The notes beneath the pieces were generated by a model, which ran no database searches, was not told the DNA's origin, and was given only the letters and a program-made list of their open reading frames with translations. The position numbers were made by a program, and so were the translations under genes. Below are positions 12,540 through 26,574 of a DNA stretch of 64,000 nt, one piece after another. Location of the stretch: contig OW388293.1 of the NCBI GenBank assembly GCA_936450465.1, positions 47,296,040-47,360,039 on the forward strand, in the 5' to 3' direction. Positions within the stretch are counted from its first letter, which is position 1. Every line of letters starts with the position of its first letter. This DNA comes from Gibbula magus. Taxonomy: Eukaryota > Mollusca > Gastropoda > Trochida > Trochidae.

Positions 12540-14740
12540 GAACAATACACCTCGTGTGAGGAGATCTATAAGAATAATAATAATTTAAACCGAACCCGAA
12601 CTGTAAAAGACACGGAAACTTGATATATTTTTTTAAAGTGAAGAATTCATATAATTACAGCCACATAGACAAAAGTCAAACATTGACTGGAGACCAATTT
12701 TAGGGGTTGAACTTATCATATCTGAAGAGAATTACGGCACAATAGCAGGTTGCAAACAAAGTGTGCTACTGTCACCCGAAGACATGTTTACCATTTATGT
12801 GATAATTTATATATTCAGCAAGTTTTGTTCGTGTTCTTTAAAGCGACAATACGACGGCTATTTTTTAGGAAACGATATTTGAAGAGAAACTCAAGTTGGT
12901 GCATCTGTGCTGTGGATGCATGATTTAAACTCCCTCCATTTGAAATATTCACTTATGATCTTTTTTATTATGAGTATTGAATGGAATAATTATACATGTT
13001 TGCTTAATATACAAAACTGTGTCATCGCATCGAACCTGAAAATGCACCCCCCCCCCCCCCCCCCCCCCAATCCCTGCCCCCCTCTCATCTACTCATATAC
13101 CCCTCCCTTAGCATCATCGATGTATTTCATTCTGTTCTAGTTTTAGTACTCTCATCACACGCATATATAACATTTATAACGCGCTTACAGCACCGATACT
13201 AATCTCGTGACCGATATGTGCCTTTAGCAGCATTCAAGTGCTTTGATTATGATGAATGTTCTGTTGACGAGAACACAAAGGAAGACTATAAAGATGATAA
13301 GACTGTAAAATCGGTCAATTGCAGGCAGTAACTGTCTCTTCCTGCAAACGGTTCCTGGGACATGACAGGTGTACGACATCCAGAATGGTCAAGACGTTTG
13401 TCTTTATATAGATTATCCCCATTTAATCTCTCTTCACGTACTGAACGTGGGAGGTGTAAACACTGGACAGTTTCAAGAGGGCCCCAGGTTCCGGTCAGTC
13501 TGACCTGCAATTGACCAATGAGAGCCATCCAGAGACATGGAATGGTTCGGCAGTCGTCTGGGATGTTCATTGGTGAGCCGATGGTAAAAGCGTCAGAACA
13601 GACAGTTCGTTTGAAAGAACATGAATGATGAAAATGACAAAATTTATATACACCTTGATTTTCAAAATGGCAATTTCTCGTTGTGAAGTGTATCTATGAT
13701 AAATGATAAAGAGAATATCACACGAGCATGCTTGTCTTGTCTCATATCTGACTTTGGAAAAATATTTTTTTCGTAAAATCATTATTTCAGAAAACAGAAG
13801 CTTCTTTTCAATATTTTAAGTGTAAGTGTTCGAATAATTCTTACAATATGACTTAAGAATCAGGAATTGTTTTTGCAAAAACAATGTTTGCTAGACAAAG
13901 ACTATAATATGTGCACATGTGTAGATATTATTATATATGACACTGGGTATGGACATAAAGATGACACTGCCCTTATGCTTGTTGTGAACACCAACCTGTA
14001 TATGATAAACATGGAACTCTTGTTAAATGTAAACTATCTTCTTTTATATGATCCCAAGGGACATATTTAAATGTAAACTATCTTCTTTCATATGGTCCCA
14101 AGTTACGTTCCATGTCAAAAAAAAAAGGAAAACGTAAATAACTTGCTCAAACAGCAGGAATGACATTAAGTCTTTGTTAACTTGCTAAAATATTCAACTC
14201 TACCATCAACGAAATGACTATTAACAAATTTTATATTTCCTTACAGTAAAATACTCGTTTTTGATTGGCTAACGGTCGTTATGTTTTTTCTTATTAACCC
14301 GTCAGTCCCACGGTGTTCAAATTTCATGTACCCCACTGCTATAGTAACAGCTCCTAGCTTAGAGTAGGCGTCGCATTATGGTGAGATAACGTTATAAAAT
14401 GACGCATGCGGTATACGGAGTTTTTAACAGTTCGATCAGCTGTTGACAAGTCTATTAATTACAAACTTATTTGTGCCTTATTTGCAGCTTGGTTTGGAAA
14501 CAAATTTTATTTTGCATTGCTTGCACACTCAATTAAACTAACATTAACTCGTTTTAGGCATTTAAAAGCTTGCAGTAATACGTTATACGACTTTTGACAT
14601 TTCAGTCGAGACGGATGACGCCATTTTGTTTACGTGTAGGGTCAAAGTCATTCAAACGATATCAGCTGACCAGTCACTCGCAGTCAAAACGAAATAACTA
14701 TAATACTACTTATTTTATTGACATAACGGAAAGATAAATA
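12540..14740. other. No recognised gene; poly(C) run and a small duplication
   Basis: There is a run of 22 C residues at 13047-13068. A direct duplication of about 42 bp (TGTAAACTATCTTCTTT repeated) lies at 14025-14102. A minus-strand ORF of 94 codons at 13286-13570 has no domain I recognise. Confidence 0.5.
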
Positions 14741-14743
14741 CTT

Positions 14744-14872
14744 TGTATACTTCTCCCTCGGGTAATACGATCTCATGTACCATTTTGTACTGGTGTCATC
14801 CCTCGCCTGAAGGCTCGGGAGACATTGGTACAAAGATGGTACATGAGACCGTATTACCCTCGTGAGAAGCAT
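14744..14872. repeat. Near-perfect long palindrome (foldback element)
   Basis: The left arm GTATACTTCTCCCTCGGGTA... is matched by an inverse right arm ending ...TACCCTCGTGAGAAGCATAC. The arms are about 60 bases each and meet almost without a spacer. The structure resembles a foldback MITE and would form a strong hairpin. A similar but unrelated palindrome lies at 63349-63431. Confidence 0.8.
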
Positions 14873-15516
14873 ACAACTTATGATGTACCTAGATTTAGAA
14901 CATGGGGCAGCAAACATGTATATGGAACCGATCAATGTTTTGATCTTTTGGACGTCATTTGTAAAATATTTGTATATGTACAGTTGACGTAAGTGTTCCA
15001 GAAAAAAACCAAAGTCACTTTGTTATATCCGCTTAGCTATTCATACTCTGTCTCTATATAGATAAAATGATCATGAATAATAAGTCTGTGTGTCATTGAT
15101 TATTCAATAAAGTTTGAATAATGTATAAGTATAGGTAAATGAATAACTATCAGCTTGTTTAGGAACAGTCGATTAACTTTCTTTCACAGGTTGAAGCACA
15201 ACACAATCTGCATGTTTAGGTAGATTGTCTTATGGTAAGTATCTACGTATTAACAATAAACATTTGACGTATATGTGCTTGTACTCAAAGACGCATTGCA
15301 GATGTTTTCACGTTCACTTAAGAAGAACAACAGTAACCATAAGAAGACACCATCATTGAGTCTTTGATTTTAAAAGTCTAACAATCCTGGAAATTAAACA
15401 AGTGTAATTTGTCACAAGATTTGAACATGAAATGTATTAGCCATATGGTTGAAAATAATAAGTCATGTCAATAATACTAACTCAGTTATTTACAACCATA
15501 AGGGTGATAAATAGAA

Positions 15517-15839
15517 TTTTTACCGAAGTGTGTCATGTGACTTTTACGAAACGAGTGTGAATTGTTGTATTGCACGAGCGAGAACGAGGGTTATAAATAA
15601 AAGTCGCACGAGTGTTATACTTTCTTTATTACCCATTCTATTGTATTTGATTCGCGTAAAATTAGTCAGGAAATTTCCCTTTTATCTTGCGACGACGAGC
15701 TACAATGACGTCATGAACAATTGTTATATGACGTCACAGACGACGAAATACGGGAGGTATTGCTTGGCAAGCGTGATATGTGCACATGTGCTCGTATGGA
15801 AATTATTAACTCGGTTATTTTCAACCATATGGGTAATAA
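15517..15839 (+). mobile_element. MITE, TTATTACCC-ended family, copy 2
   Basis: It matches the 39565-39936 copy over nearly its full length: 'GACTTTTACGAAACGAGTGTG', the CGAGCGAGA block, 'TTGATTCGCGTAAAATTAG', paired TGACGTCA boxes and 'ACCATATGGGTAATAA'. Just before it (about 15465-15510) lies an extra solo right-end-like piece, 'AACTCAGTTATTTACAACCA', which suggests two copies once lay side by side. The long ORF 15530-16027 is mostly this element. Confidence 0.75.
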
Positions 15840-16029
15840 TATGTTATGTTATGTTTATGCAGATGAGACCATACGACCTCGATAACCAATGGAACATCAG
15901 AAATAAAAGACGTCATACGGTGCTCTTCCTAATATTTTCAAGAACACTTCTAAAGAATTCTAAAAACGACACAAAACACTGGAATCCTGTCAAGAACAAT
16001 GATTTATGCCATGACATACTTATTTAAAG

Positions 16030-18950
16030 AAACATCATTCTAGAGAAGCTTTTTCTGTATTGAAATATGAAAACCCATAAATGCTGCTTTTAGTCAAGAG
16101 ATTGGCTCTTGTGCCACTTAAAACGTGCATTCCTGATTATGAGTATCTTCAAAGTCCCTATATTTAGCTAATGAAAGGGCTTGCACATGAACCCCTGCCT
16201 ACAAGTACACTCCAGTAAAGAGAAACTAATCAATCAACGAACCCTCATATGTTCAAACAATTTACAAAGTAAGGAGGGTTGTAGTTACATGTTTAAATCA
16301 AACTACGCGCCCTCATATATGTTCGACAAGCTTTACATAGTAATATTTAGAGCTGCATTAACGTTTTAATCATATATTAAATATATTCATGGAACAAACC
16401 ACATGGTCGGCAAATACATAGCCCTGTGTTTTGCGCAGTTGACTGTTCAAAGATGAAGTGCAGCAATAATGGGCTCAGTTTAAAATAGGATGGGTGGCCC
16501 ATAGCATGTACCTGAGAGCGCATGTTTGATTACCTGCAACACACTGAGACAAGTTTGCACAGGTACAATACTGACAATTTGCCTCAGTACACCCAGCAGA
16601 ACAAGTGGGTACCTGGTGAATTTTGTTGTGGTGAAAATTTAAGTTCTGAAAATAATAGCGTTGGTTAAACCAATGTTTTAATTCAAGGAGCGCCCTTACG
16701 TGGGAAAAGGCATAAGTAACTTCAATATTGCTTTATTACATATCCAAGTCGATTAAAGTCACAAGTACCCGAGACAAGTGTACAATAAACACATTCAGTA
16801 ATGTACAAACTCTAAAATAAAAAATAAACACTCAATACTGTATACATTTGATAACAACTCAGAAATGAAAAGACTTTCCCCAGTCATTTGGGTATAATCA
16901 TCCTTTTGCATAAGGTCATACAATTATTGTGACACGTATTGAGCACGTGTCTTCTCAGTGAAATGAGTATTATCACATGTCACATTAACCTTAACTTATT
17001 TTCGGATAATGTAAAGCATTAGTTCAAACGTCCACGTTACTTGTCATTACAAGTTTCCAATCAATAACGTTTGTTCCTAAAATACTCCAATGTCAGATAT
17101 CTCTTTAAGCATACATGTGATCTACGGGATATTGAAAATTAAACTCAAGGACAAAAGAAACGCTTGCCTCTTGTTATTTTCTCATAAAATAGAAACATAG
17201 GAAAAGGTTGAACATAATTTTAATTTAGAGTAACAATAATTTACATCGCGTTGAAAAACTCTGACAGCCACATAATGATAAATACACAAATAATGAGCTT
17301 TTTTTTTACAAGATATATCATTGTATGTAAATCGTTCATGTTCTTGTTCAGTTTAAATCATACTTAATCGTCAATATCGCGTGTGCCCATCTCAACCACG
17401 TATGTACTCTCTGACATAACGTCGTACACACGTTACCAGGCACCTTACGGCGGCTGGGCGTGTCGACACCACTGTTCTTCCAGATCCTGCACCAACGTCT
17501 GTCTGTCGTGGAGGGTGCTGACATTACTGAATTCATATCCTGTTTGAACAGTGTTCTTGGATTGAGCAACTGAAGTGCCTGTACCGAGATCATATCCAAT
17601 ATATTAAATATCATCTTCACATCAACATCATCATCGTTATCATTACCATTATCATTACTATCATTATCATTGTGATCATTCCCAGTTTTAAATTGTCGTG
17701 GTAATCGCCTGATTATCATCATCTTCACCACAACATACAGCATTATTCCATCATCACCCTCATCACGTCCACCAGCATAACCATTAAATAACCTCGTAAA
17801 GTCGTGTCGACAAAACAGTTCAGCGTGTGGGTCAATGCCCTGGATACCCGGAGGGGATGATCAATGTTGACACAGTAAACAGGTACCAGGGCAAAAGGCT
17901 TGGTTTAGTAATTAAATCAGCGACTACTGCATGAGAACAACTAATGACTCTTCACGGCTGTACTTATTTCTTGTTTAGGTTTCGCCAACGCGGTTTACCT
18001 TTGAAGATGATTAAAAGAATGATTAACTTTCGTGACTGTTCATCAACCACTCATTTAAAACATGTCTTCGATAGATCAGATGAGATATAAATATGTGTTT
18101 ACTTTGACGACGTAGTTACCATAAATGTTGCTGAGTGTAAATCTTCATTATCTTTTAGGGATTGATAGAATTTATGTTTGTAGTCAAAAACAACTAATCT
18201 AAAAATGAGAGTTTCAAATTTATAAACAAAGTATTGTCAGAGAGACGGACAATGTTGTAATACCGCTGGCTATATGGTCTGAGTAATAGCTGTCGTGATG
18301 AATAAAATAAGATGAATAACAAAGTTATGAGGAAAACAGCATGGAGGTTACACATGTTCATTTCACTACTTATAACACTGCCCACGTCTCAGTCATGATA
18401 ATTAATAAATACGTCTCCGCCTCCCATAGCGCCCGAAACCTTACAGAAACAATAAAAGTGATATTATATGACCAAGTGTGAACGTACATAGAGAATACTA
18501 CACGAGGTCTCATTAGGTACGAATTATACGAAACTAAAGCTGGGTCAGATAGACTAGGCACGAGTTTCGTATAAATCGTATCTTATGGTATAATATTACA
18601 TTACATATTATGTTATGTTTTCTCTTGCCGGGAATCTTCATATTCTTTGATTTGACTTCTTGCCCCGAGATAAGTCAACAATTCTTCAAAACAGAAACCT
18701 GTTTGAGTAACTGAGTGCGTAATAACTCGGGTAAATTGACTCATCGCTTACCTGCACCTTGTATTGGCCTACAAAGTAATATATTAAGAGTTCCTGATAT
18801 TCAGTTATATACAAAGTGGACTGTACAAACAGTTACTGTCAAAAGGTTGATGAAAATGAACTGTATTTGTTCTTTTATGCAAGGTATTTTTCAAATGTAA
18901 AGGTTCAGAATTCGCTTATAGTAAACTCGTAAACCTCGATCGGCTCACCA
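16030..18950. other. No recognised gene; short ATCATT-type repeat
   Basis: Around 17605-17690 there is an imperfect ATC/ATT triplet and hexamer repeat, which produces the aspartate/asparagine-rich minus-strand frame at 17348-17743. Otherwise I see only AT-rich sequence with ORFs below 70 codons. Confidence 0.5.
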
Positions 18951-18959
18951 AGCTGAAGC

Positions 18960-19450
18960 GTGAAGGCTGTTAACAGTTAGGGTGAGGTGATTACCGGTTT
19001 AACGCCGCTTTCAAAATTAGTTCACTTAAATCACGGCAGCTAGTATTATGGCAAGGAGAAAGACCGCAATCCCATGTGGCTATGCATTGCGATGAAACCT
19101 GCGAGCATCGACTGGAAATAGCTGCGGTACTACGTAGTTCAGTGGCTGTCGTTGGTGAGGTGAGGTGAATTGGGGTTTAACGAGTTTTCAACTTATATTA
19201 CGACTGCAAATACCATTGCAGGGATAACGCCCGGAACGCTACGGTGGCTATAGATTACGGTGAAACCTGCGAGCATCGGCTGGAATAAGCGAATCATGGA
19301 TGGCACTGCAATGAAATATAAGTGCAGCATTGCATCCAAACCTTACTGCATGTAGAACTGTTTTCTATAACAGACAAAGTTACTGAGCCCCTGGCGGGAT
19401 TCGAACCCCGGACGCTATCCCAACCCGCTGACGTGGGCTTATTGTGATGA
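18960..19450 (-). repeat. SINE-like composite with a tRNA-type B box and two degenerate sub-units
   Basis: On the minus strand GGGGTTCGAATCCCGCC (about 19388-19404) fits the RNA polymerase III B-box consensus and is followed by an acceptor-arm-like GGGGCTC. Two related units follow on the same element (about 18975-19130 and 19155-19300). Each has a GTGAGGTGA phrase, then GTTTAACG, then GCGAGCATCG near the end. Such units are typical of dispersed repeats in gastropod genomes. No intact A box was found, so this is called SINE-like only. Confidence 0.5.
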
Positions 19451-20625
19451 AATACATTTAGCTATAACCAGTTCTAAGTTTATGTAGAATTTACAGCATG
19501 ATCAGAGAAATAGTACAAAGGTTTCAAATTCGGATGAACGGAAACAAGTGGTACGTTATGACTGATATATTCGTGATATGCAGGAAAAAACAGTCAGACG
19601 ATGACGGTGTCGACTCGTTATGATAGCAATGATTTTGTTTTGGCTTTACTTGACTACCATTTATGCCAAGCTGTTCGTATATATAGCGTTCTGGGGGATG
19701 GTTGCATACTATTTGTATTTGACATTAGATATCCTAGCTATGACACAGACAATGAACGTGTGATTTTCCACTTTTTCATACAACTTTAAGTAAATTGATG
19801 TGTTCCCGAGTTACCAATTCACCTTAAATAGCTAGCAAATCTAAATGCCTTTATAAATGTACAGGTCCCATTTAGAAATGATGTAATATAAAATGTAAAA
19901 AACAACTAAGATCTCAATAGCAAGTGTTTCCTAGGGACTATTATGTTAGTCTATCGAGATTTATTATCATTAGGTAAATGATAGCGTACAGAGGTGATGA
20001 GAAGGCTAGACAAATCTAGGTCACAGTAGGTTAAACCGTTCACTACTCCACTAAATTCTGGTTTTGAGCGACTTCTGTTAGTGGAAAAACACTATCAATT
20101 GGTCTCAATTGCTACTTTAGAGTCGGTAGCAGTTAATTAACCCGATGGTTTCTAGTCGGAGACAACGCAACTCTGACGGTGCTACTACACCGTTACGGCC
20201 ATTAAAAGAGTTCTATAGCTCCTGGCAGGGTTCCCTAATTCTAGACCCTGTTCAAGAGCGTGTGCACGCATGACTGCTTCTATTTCTGTTCGTAACAAGG
20301 GGTTAACTAACGATAATGACTGTTAGTTTTAGAAAATACCATTTGCACTGTCTAGCTTCCTCGTCCAAACATATCATTTCGACAAAGTCTATAAAAGTTC
20401 TATTTATTTCGGGGAACTTAAATAATCCTTAGTGATCACATAACGATCTGTTGAATCAGCGGTGGCCAGTGGTTCTATATCACGCTGAGGACAGTCAGAT
20501 GATGCCCAGAGTGACGCCACGATGGAATGATTGTATGTGGAAATCCTTGTCTCATGTAGTGATAAAAGCAGCTAGTTGATTACGATGAAGGTGACACGGT
20601 ATGGCGACTTGCAACTTCAAGGTGC

Positions 20626-20905
20626 AAGTAACATGGTATGACAAAAACCGACATTCACTATGATGTCATTAACATGGCATGATAACATTTGACATTCACT
20701 ATGAGGTCATTAACAGGGCATTGCAACAATTGTCAATCACTATGATGTTATTAACACGGCATGATAACAATTGAAGGGGTGCAATCAAGAACGGCAAATG
20801 TTCTATGCATATAACATGGCACATGTGCCCTTTTTGAACCCTTTTGAACCCCTTCAATTGTCAATCACTATGTTGTCATTAACAGGGTATGACAACAGCT
20901 GGCAA
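20626..20905. repeat. 41-bp tandem array, about four to five copies
   Basis: The unit is approximately AACATGGCATGATAACA followed by TTTGACATTCACTATGAGGT and CATT. Copies begin near 20629, 20670, 20711 and 20752, and the array resumes at about 20855 after an 81-bp insertion. Confidence 0.75.
20774..20854. mobile_element. Small 81-bp insertion with short inverted ends inside the 41-bp array
   Basis: The insertion starts AAGGGGT and ends ACCCCTT and is bordered on both sides by CAATTG (20768-20773 and 20855-20860). Comparison with the neighbouring unit, where CAATTG is followed directly by TCAATCAC, shows what the array looked like before insertion. The direct CAATTG copies therefore fit a 6-bp target duplication, although the hexamer is itself palindromic. 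Confidence 0.55.
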
Positions 20906-20999
20906 CCTCTTGGTGTGGCGAGACTCACAAGGTGGTGTGAGGTTTGTCAGAATGTGGGAAGCTAGTTTGCGACACATAATTCACATTACCTCGTATGTC

Positions 21000-23900
21000 A
21001 GACCTATTACCAAGACACGAAAGGCATCAGATAATTAGGGTGTGGTTGAAGCACACACACATTATATTCATAGAAATTTGGCATTAACACAACAATTTTG
21101 TAGATTACCTTTACACGTCTGTACCACAGCCATAACTTACCATTGTTAGCATTGCTGACATTGGGAAGAATTTGTGTTGTATTTGGATTTGCATTAGTCA
21201 TAAAGAAATTTCACTTATTTTGCAACTCGGATTGTGAAATGTTTTCACTTTCTTTTAATATAACTTGTATTTTTCTTCATACAACAACATTATCACTTTC
21301 AAGCAATATTTCAAAGCCTTCGATAAAAATATTGTAAGAAACAATTTTGACAGCTAAAAGTTCAGATAAAATTTAAGCATGCACAATAAGTATCAAAGCG
21401 CTTGACAGACTTAACAAAAATACATTTATAATGGATATATATGGATGCTATCGGGTGGATTAAATTTAGTCTGTGGACTTTTTATATCCACTATAACGTC
21501 ATCCGTATGGTTTTATTTCTTATCTTAGTCTAGACTTGGTGAAAAAGGACAGATAGATTGTAGTAAAGGCTATTATTTTATACACATTCATCTGACAGGA
21601 CTAGGATGTGATGATATGAACCACGTATTTGTCTTAAACACAGTTTTAGAAATGATTTTTTAATGAATACAAGGTCATATATTCTTTTCATTTCGATATG
21701 TATGTATATTTAACAACCTTGATTTGCTGAATGGAACTCAAACTGTATGCACGGTTTCGACCCTGGCTAGTTTCAAAGCAGTTTTAAGTTTAAATAAAAC
21801 AACAATAACAATATTCAACCCGTTACAATGTTTACGCCTCAAAGGACATGCCCATAATTTTATATTAATAAACTATGATTAAACAAGCAACGATGTTCCT
21901 TCTAACAGCTACAACTGTACCCATATTCACAAATGAGCTTGAGACAAAGTTTCTTCCCGTGTACGAAACGTAAACACACATTGTATTTGGTGTATATGAA
22001 GATGCGTTGTTCAAACAAAGAATGTTCATTTGGCCTGCAGCTAACGAGCGGGTACAAGTATTTACGTTATGTCACGAGCACGTGACTATATTCACGTTTT
22101 CTCAACAAGTGGGTCCCGCAAAACTGGGTTCACATTTCATCCAATCAATGTTTCACGTGCCCAAACTCCGCGTGACACTTGTATGTAATCGGTGCACGGA
22201 GCCCTGCTAAGTGCTTCCGGTACACATAGCTTCTGCTCACAAAGCAGCACAGTACAATGGTTGGAATGATGGGAATCAGGAAAAGACAACAAAACATGGA
22301 ACCGCCTTCGGTGTCTAAAATTACTGAAATATTGGACATTTTTTACATTCAAACGTTCTTTAAGCAGGCAGAAATCGTCCTGGAGACAACTATGCTTTAG
22401 ATTATGAAATCAAGGACTCACAGATCAATAGAATGCAATGAAGTCATTCGAATATCAGAAGAAGAACACTGTATTGCAACTCGATTGACAAACGTTGATT
22501 TTTTTCAAAATTATCAACATTTTCCGCTCGTTAGAACCAAGTAATTACAAATTATAAAGCACAATAAAAAAAGGGCAAACGAGAAGAATGTTAAGAACTT
22601 AACATATATGTTATGAAATATGATTATTGAGACTGAATTTTTCCATCCAAAAACCAGTATGAGAATTTGAACATTGATTTTTTTACCTCATTAACGTAAA
22701 TCTACAAACCAATGAATTATCATTATGATTGATCAGTAAGCGTAAACAAACTTACTACAGTACAAAAAGGTATTATAACATATTCATTATGTGACTGCAA
22801 TATTTGCGCTGCTAGATAATTCATATGATCACATCGGTGCGATATGGACAACCATCGTATATGTCAATCCAAAGGCCCAACTGTGACGTGTTGTCATTGT
22901 GATATGAATGTGAGGGCTATATAACAAATCAAAGAGACTGCGTGGCTAAATAAAGTACGTCATTGGAAGTTGATATTCCTACATTAAGTGTGCACAGAAT
23001 AACATTTGTGATTTTAAAATAATAACACATCTTATCCAATTATGGATAGACCTTTACAGACAGATACACAAACGACTACATCTTGGTGTATATCATGTTT
23101 TCAAGGTCGTTAAGGTCAAGGCGTGAGAGGCTAGTATACCAATGAGATTCAATTCGGGGAAGCTGATTCGTATCCAGTGATCCCGAATCCAATTTTCAAA
23201 TGCGTTCGTTATCTTCGGGGCGAGCTGATTTTTTCCAAGAATCAACCGATTGCATGCTTTATCTTTATGCATGCATGACGTCACGAAAATCGTAAATATT
23301 TTTTTAACATTTTAAATATATTTTAATTATTCTGTACAAAATTTACCGATATTTGTATATTGCAAATATCACTGCTCACTCATCGGATAAGGCACACCAA
23401 CCTACAACCCTCATGAAGTCGACTCGTCCAAGCAAGTGCAGCGCAAATCTTCCACACAACGAGTAGTCATTGGCAGCCGATACCTTGAACGTGCTCTGGC
23501 CGCATTATTCATGTTCTTTACGTGCTTCCATATTTTCCCCATTTGGTGAAGAATACCGGGTTCTACTGGCATAATGGTTCGTTTACGGCATAATGGACAA
23601 AGGCGCTACTTTAGCAAGCGAAGGGTTGCACGTTGGAACCCTTGCTCGCCACTACGAAAAAAATTCATATTTTAAATAATCTAAGATCTTTGTCATATAT
23701 ATCATGACAAATACATCATTGTTGTATTATTAAAAACTTCAAAATCCAACAACCCTCTTCACCGGAACAGTCAATGAGCAATGGGTTTGTAAAACTAATC
23801 CTCTTTTAACTCAAAAGACGGACGTCATCACCACGGATGAATCAGAACGATTCCCTCTAATTCTAGAACTGGACCCATCCATCAACCCTCCGTGTTCCTC

Positions 23901-24180
23901 CCATCAGCGATGCTAGTTGATCTGTAACTCTACTCAAGATTATTTTCTGATTAACTGACAATTGTTAAAGTGGTGTTTATCAACTTCCGAGCCATCTAAT
24001 GGGTACCTCAGAATACAGTTTCTTCTCCTAATGCGCAACCAAAGAGCCATAACAGCTAATCGTAGAAGTAATGGTGATGGTGTCAAATGAGTTTCTGCAA
24101 GCAATAATGCGTTTGTTGACATTTGTAATATCTTTAGATCTTTAATAATGATGTACTTGGTAAAAAGTCATTAAAGGTAC
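21000..24180. other. No recognised gene
   Basis: AT-rich sequence with ORFs of 60-71 codons and no domain I recognise. Two overlapping minus-strand frames at 22137-22352 are not supported by codon or motif evidence. Confidence 0.5.
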
Positions 24181-24184
24181 ATCC

Positions 24185-24615
24185 ATTGTGTTATTGGTGG
24201 TCATATATTGCAAACGTTATAAATGTTGTTACCAAAACAACCATTTTGATGATGGACTTAACATATTGACAATATGACAAGATAAAAGTAGTGATTTCTG
24301 ATCGAAAACCGGACAATGCACAGCGTGTGGCGCGCGTCAATGAGTCTAACGTTATTTTGGAATCATTTTTTAAAACAGACAAAAGAGTTGATAATGTTTA
24401 ATATGTCACATAACTACTGTGCATGTAAATTGAACGTGCAGTTTCGGTTTCTGCACATGCATAATAATGTTACTCAATTTTAATTGGAAACTAGTAATTA
24501 TGATATATTTGGCGATTGGGGATAAATATGCAAGTTGAGTGAATTTATTTGTAGACAGCACATGTGGTGAGTTGGAACGTATTAAAGCCAAATCAAATTT
24601 TATGAAACACAATGG
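24185..24615 (+). repeat. Dispersed repeat family R1, copy A
   Basis: Shares ordered blocks with 31100-31545 (same strand) and 43625-44020 (opposite strand): 'CGAAAACCGGACAATGCAC', 'ACTACTGTGCATGTAAAT', 'CAATTTTAATTGGAAACTAG' and 'TTTGGCGATTGGGG'. The element has no coding capacity; the minus-strand 68-codon frame at 24406-24612 is the mirror of a frame in the 43.6-kb copy. The class is unknown; the ends were not resolved. Confidence 0.7.
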
Positions 24616-24759
24616 ATGTTGTGTGGATGTGATTTAAAGTAGTAACTGTATTGTTCATGCAGGTTATTATTTGCATTTTGAATTCTAAAATGATTGTGGT
24701 TTATTTGTTGTTTGGGTTAATTTACACCAGTCTCTGACGACGGCCATGCAGCCAGTCAT

Positions 24760-24985
24760 CAAGATGCTGGAGCTTTAAGGGTGGATTCTATCGGGGTATT
24801 TGTTGTGGAAACGGAGTTCGAGGAGACCATCCTTGATATAAATATAATGTAACTAATACAGGTTGTAGCACAACTCAATTGAAATAGACTACTGTGGATG
24901 ATATTTGGCAACTTTGGATTTGATAGTATGTCAAAGAATATAGCATTCATTAAATAATTTTAAAAATGAGAACTGAAGTTAAGTC
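24760..24985 (+). repeat. Weakly conserved dispersed repeat, related to 57.85 kb
   Basis: 'GGATTCTATCGGGGTATTTG' with 'TTGTGGAAACGGAGTTCGA' here parallels 'GGGTTCTATCGGAGTATTG' with 'TTGTGGAAACGAAATTC' at 57860-57900, and the following sequence keeps GAACTGAAG in both. A third, weaker match may lie at 28970-29190. Confidence 0.4.
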
Positions 24986-24989
24986 TTTC

Positions 24990-26570
24990 ACCGGGTCTCC
25001 GGCATAACCAGACATTGTTAATCAGTCTAGTGATAAATCACGTTAGCTTGTGGATATTCTAATATAACAAGAAGTTGTTACATTAGTAAACCACAGTGTT
25101 AAATATTTTTCTCACTTCACACAAAGCACAAAAACATAATCGCAGATACTCCGATAGAGTCGCTCTCTTTAAATCAATTTTTGGAAACGCACAGAAGCGG
25201 TTCTCGGGCCTCCTGTTATAAATTTGTACAAAACGTCGATGTTTAACCAATATTTTCCAAATTGTAATGCACAATGTGTATTTTTGTCCCATCTTCCCGG
25301 GATCTTTAACTGTTCCACAAAGAAAAAATAGACCTCTGTTATCCCATGTCAGATGTCACTTTATAAGCTGAAATATCTTGTAACCCTTTCAAAACAGGGT
25401 CAAATAACCAGTGATTTGTTTAATTCCGTTTAAGTAATGCAGGATATATATTTTAGTTAATATTTTCCTAATCTGATCTGCCTTTAATCTGAACAACAAT
25501 ATCTAATTGCCTTTGTTAAGTGGGATAAAGCAAAACGAATGATACACTTTGAAAATAACCATGTCGGACGAGAGTTAATTAAGTAATTTATTTTCTAAAA
25601 AACCAAGTCCACTGTAGATAGCAGAAGTGCAAAAGACATATTGTTTGACCCGAAAGAAATAGGATATTGTGCTAAATACATTTAATTGATATACATTATG
25701 TTCTAAAGTTGTCACAAAACATGTTTTTCTGTATTCCATGAAACAGAATGTGATACACTTGGAAGTGGTATCGGAGCAAATGATATATTATATGTAGATC
25801 TGGAATCATGACGTCAAATTCGTCTTCATTTGCCTCCCGCCGTGTAAAATAATCTGCTCTAACGTAAAATAATTGTCCATATATAGTTGATTATTATATA
25901 CAAAAAAATAGTGTTTATTTATTAACTATTACATTAAACTTAGGTAGTTTTACGTCTTTGGATATTGGTTTTCAGATACAATCCACAAATGTAGAAGTTC
26001 AATGACACTTACAGTCAATAATTCAGGACAGTGAATTTGAAATTACAAAATCAACGCCAAAAACTCTTTATTTTTAAGTCTGTGAGTACTTAGGCCTCTC
26101 TAGCCTGAGCGCAGACATGACACCCAATTAAGACCACCAAATCTGATTTCTGTCTGATCTGAAATTCTCCAGGGCTCCTTTGCATTTATTCAATGGTTGC
26201 TTTTTCCTACCAAATAAATCTGTCGTAGCATTATTTCAAACAGTCTGTCAGCATACATGTAACATAGTTGGTTTGTACGTCCATTGCAAAATACGTAAAA
26301 GTGAGACAACAAAATTGTACAGTAAAATCTACAGCATTGAGCGAGACGTTGAGGTTTGTTTTCAGTTAACTTTTATAAACGACATTTAGACAATTTCTTG
26401 TTCATTTCATACATGTAGCGCACAACATTCGTTTTCGACAATATATTTTCACCGATAGTAATTTGTATCGATGTGTATGGATTGTTAGACTGTTACTCTT
26501 GACTGTTCGCCTTGGCATAACGTTATTAGAACGTAACATAGCATCGATCACAACGAATCAAGATACAAAG
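24990..26570. other. No recognised gene
   Basis: AT-rich sequence with only short ORFs; nothing supported. Confidence 0.5.
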
Positions 26571-26574
26571 ATTA

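Noticed and set aside
15530..16027. 165-codon plus-strand ORF
   Set aside because: It lies mainly within a MITE whose other copies do not keep the frame.
19380..19404. True tRNA gene on the minus strand
   Set aside because: Only a B box and an acceptor-like 3' part are present; no A box, anticodon arm or matching 5' acceptor strand was found.
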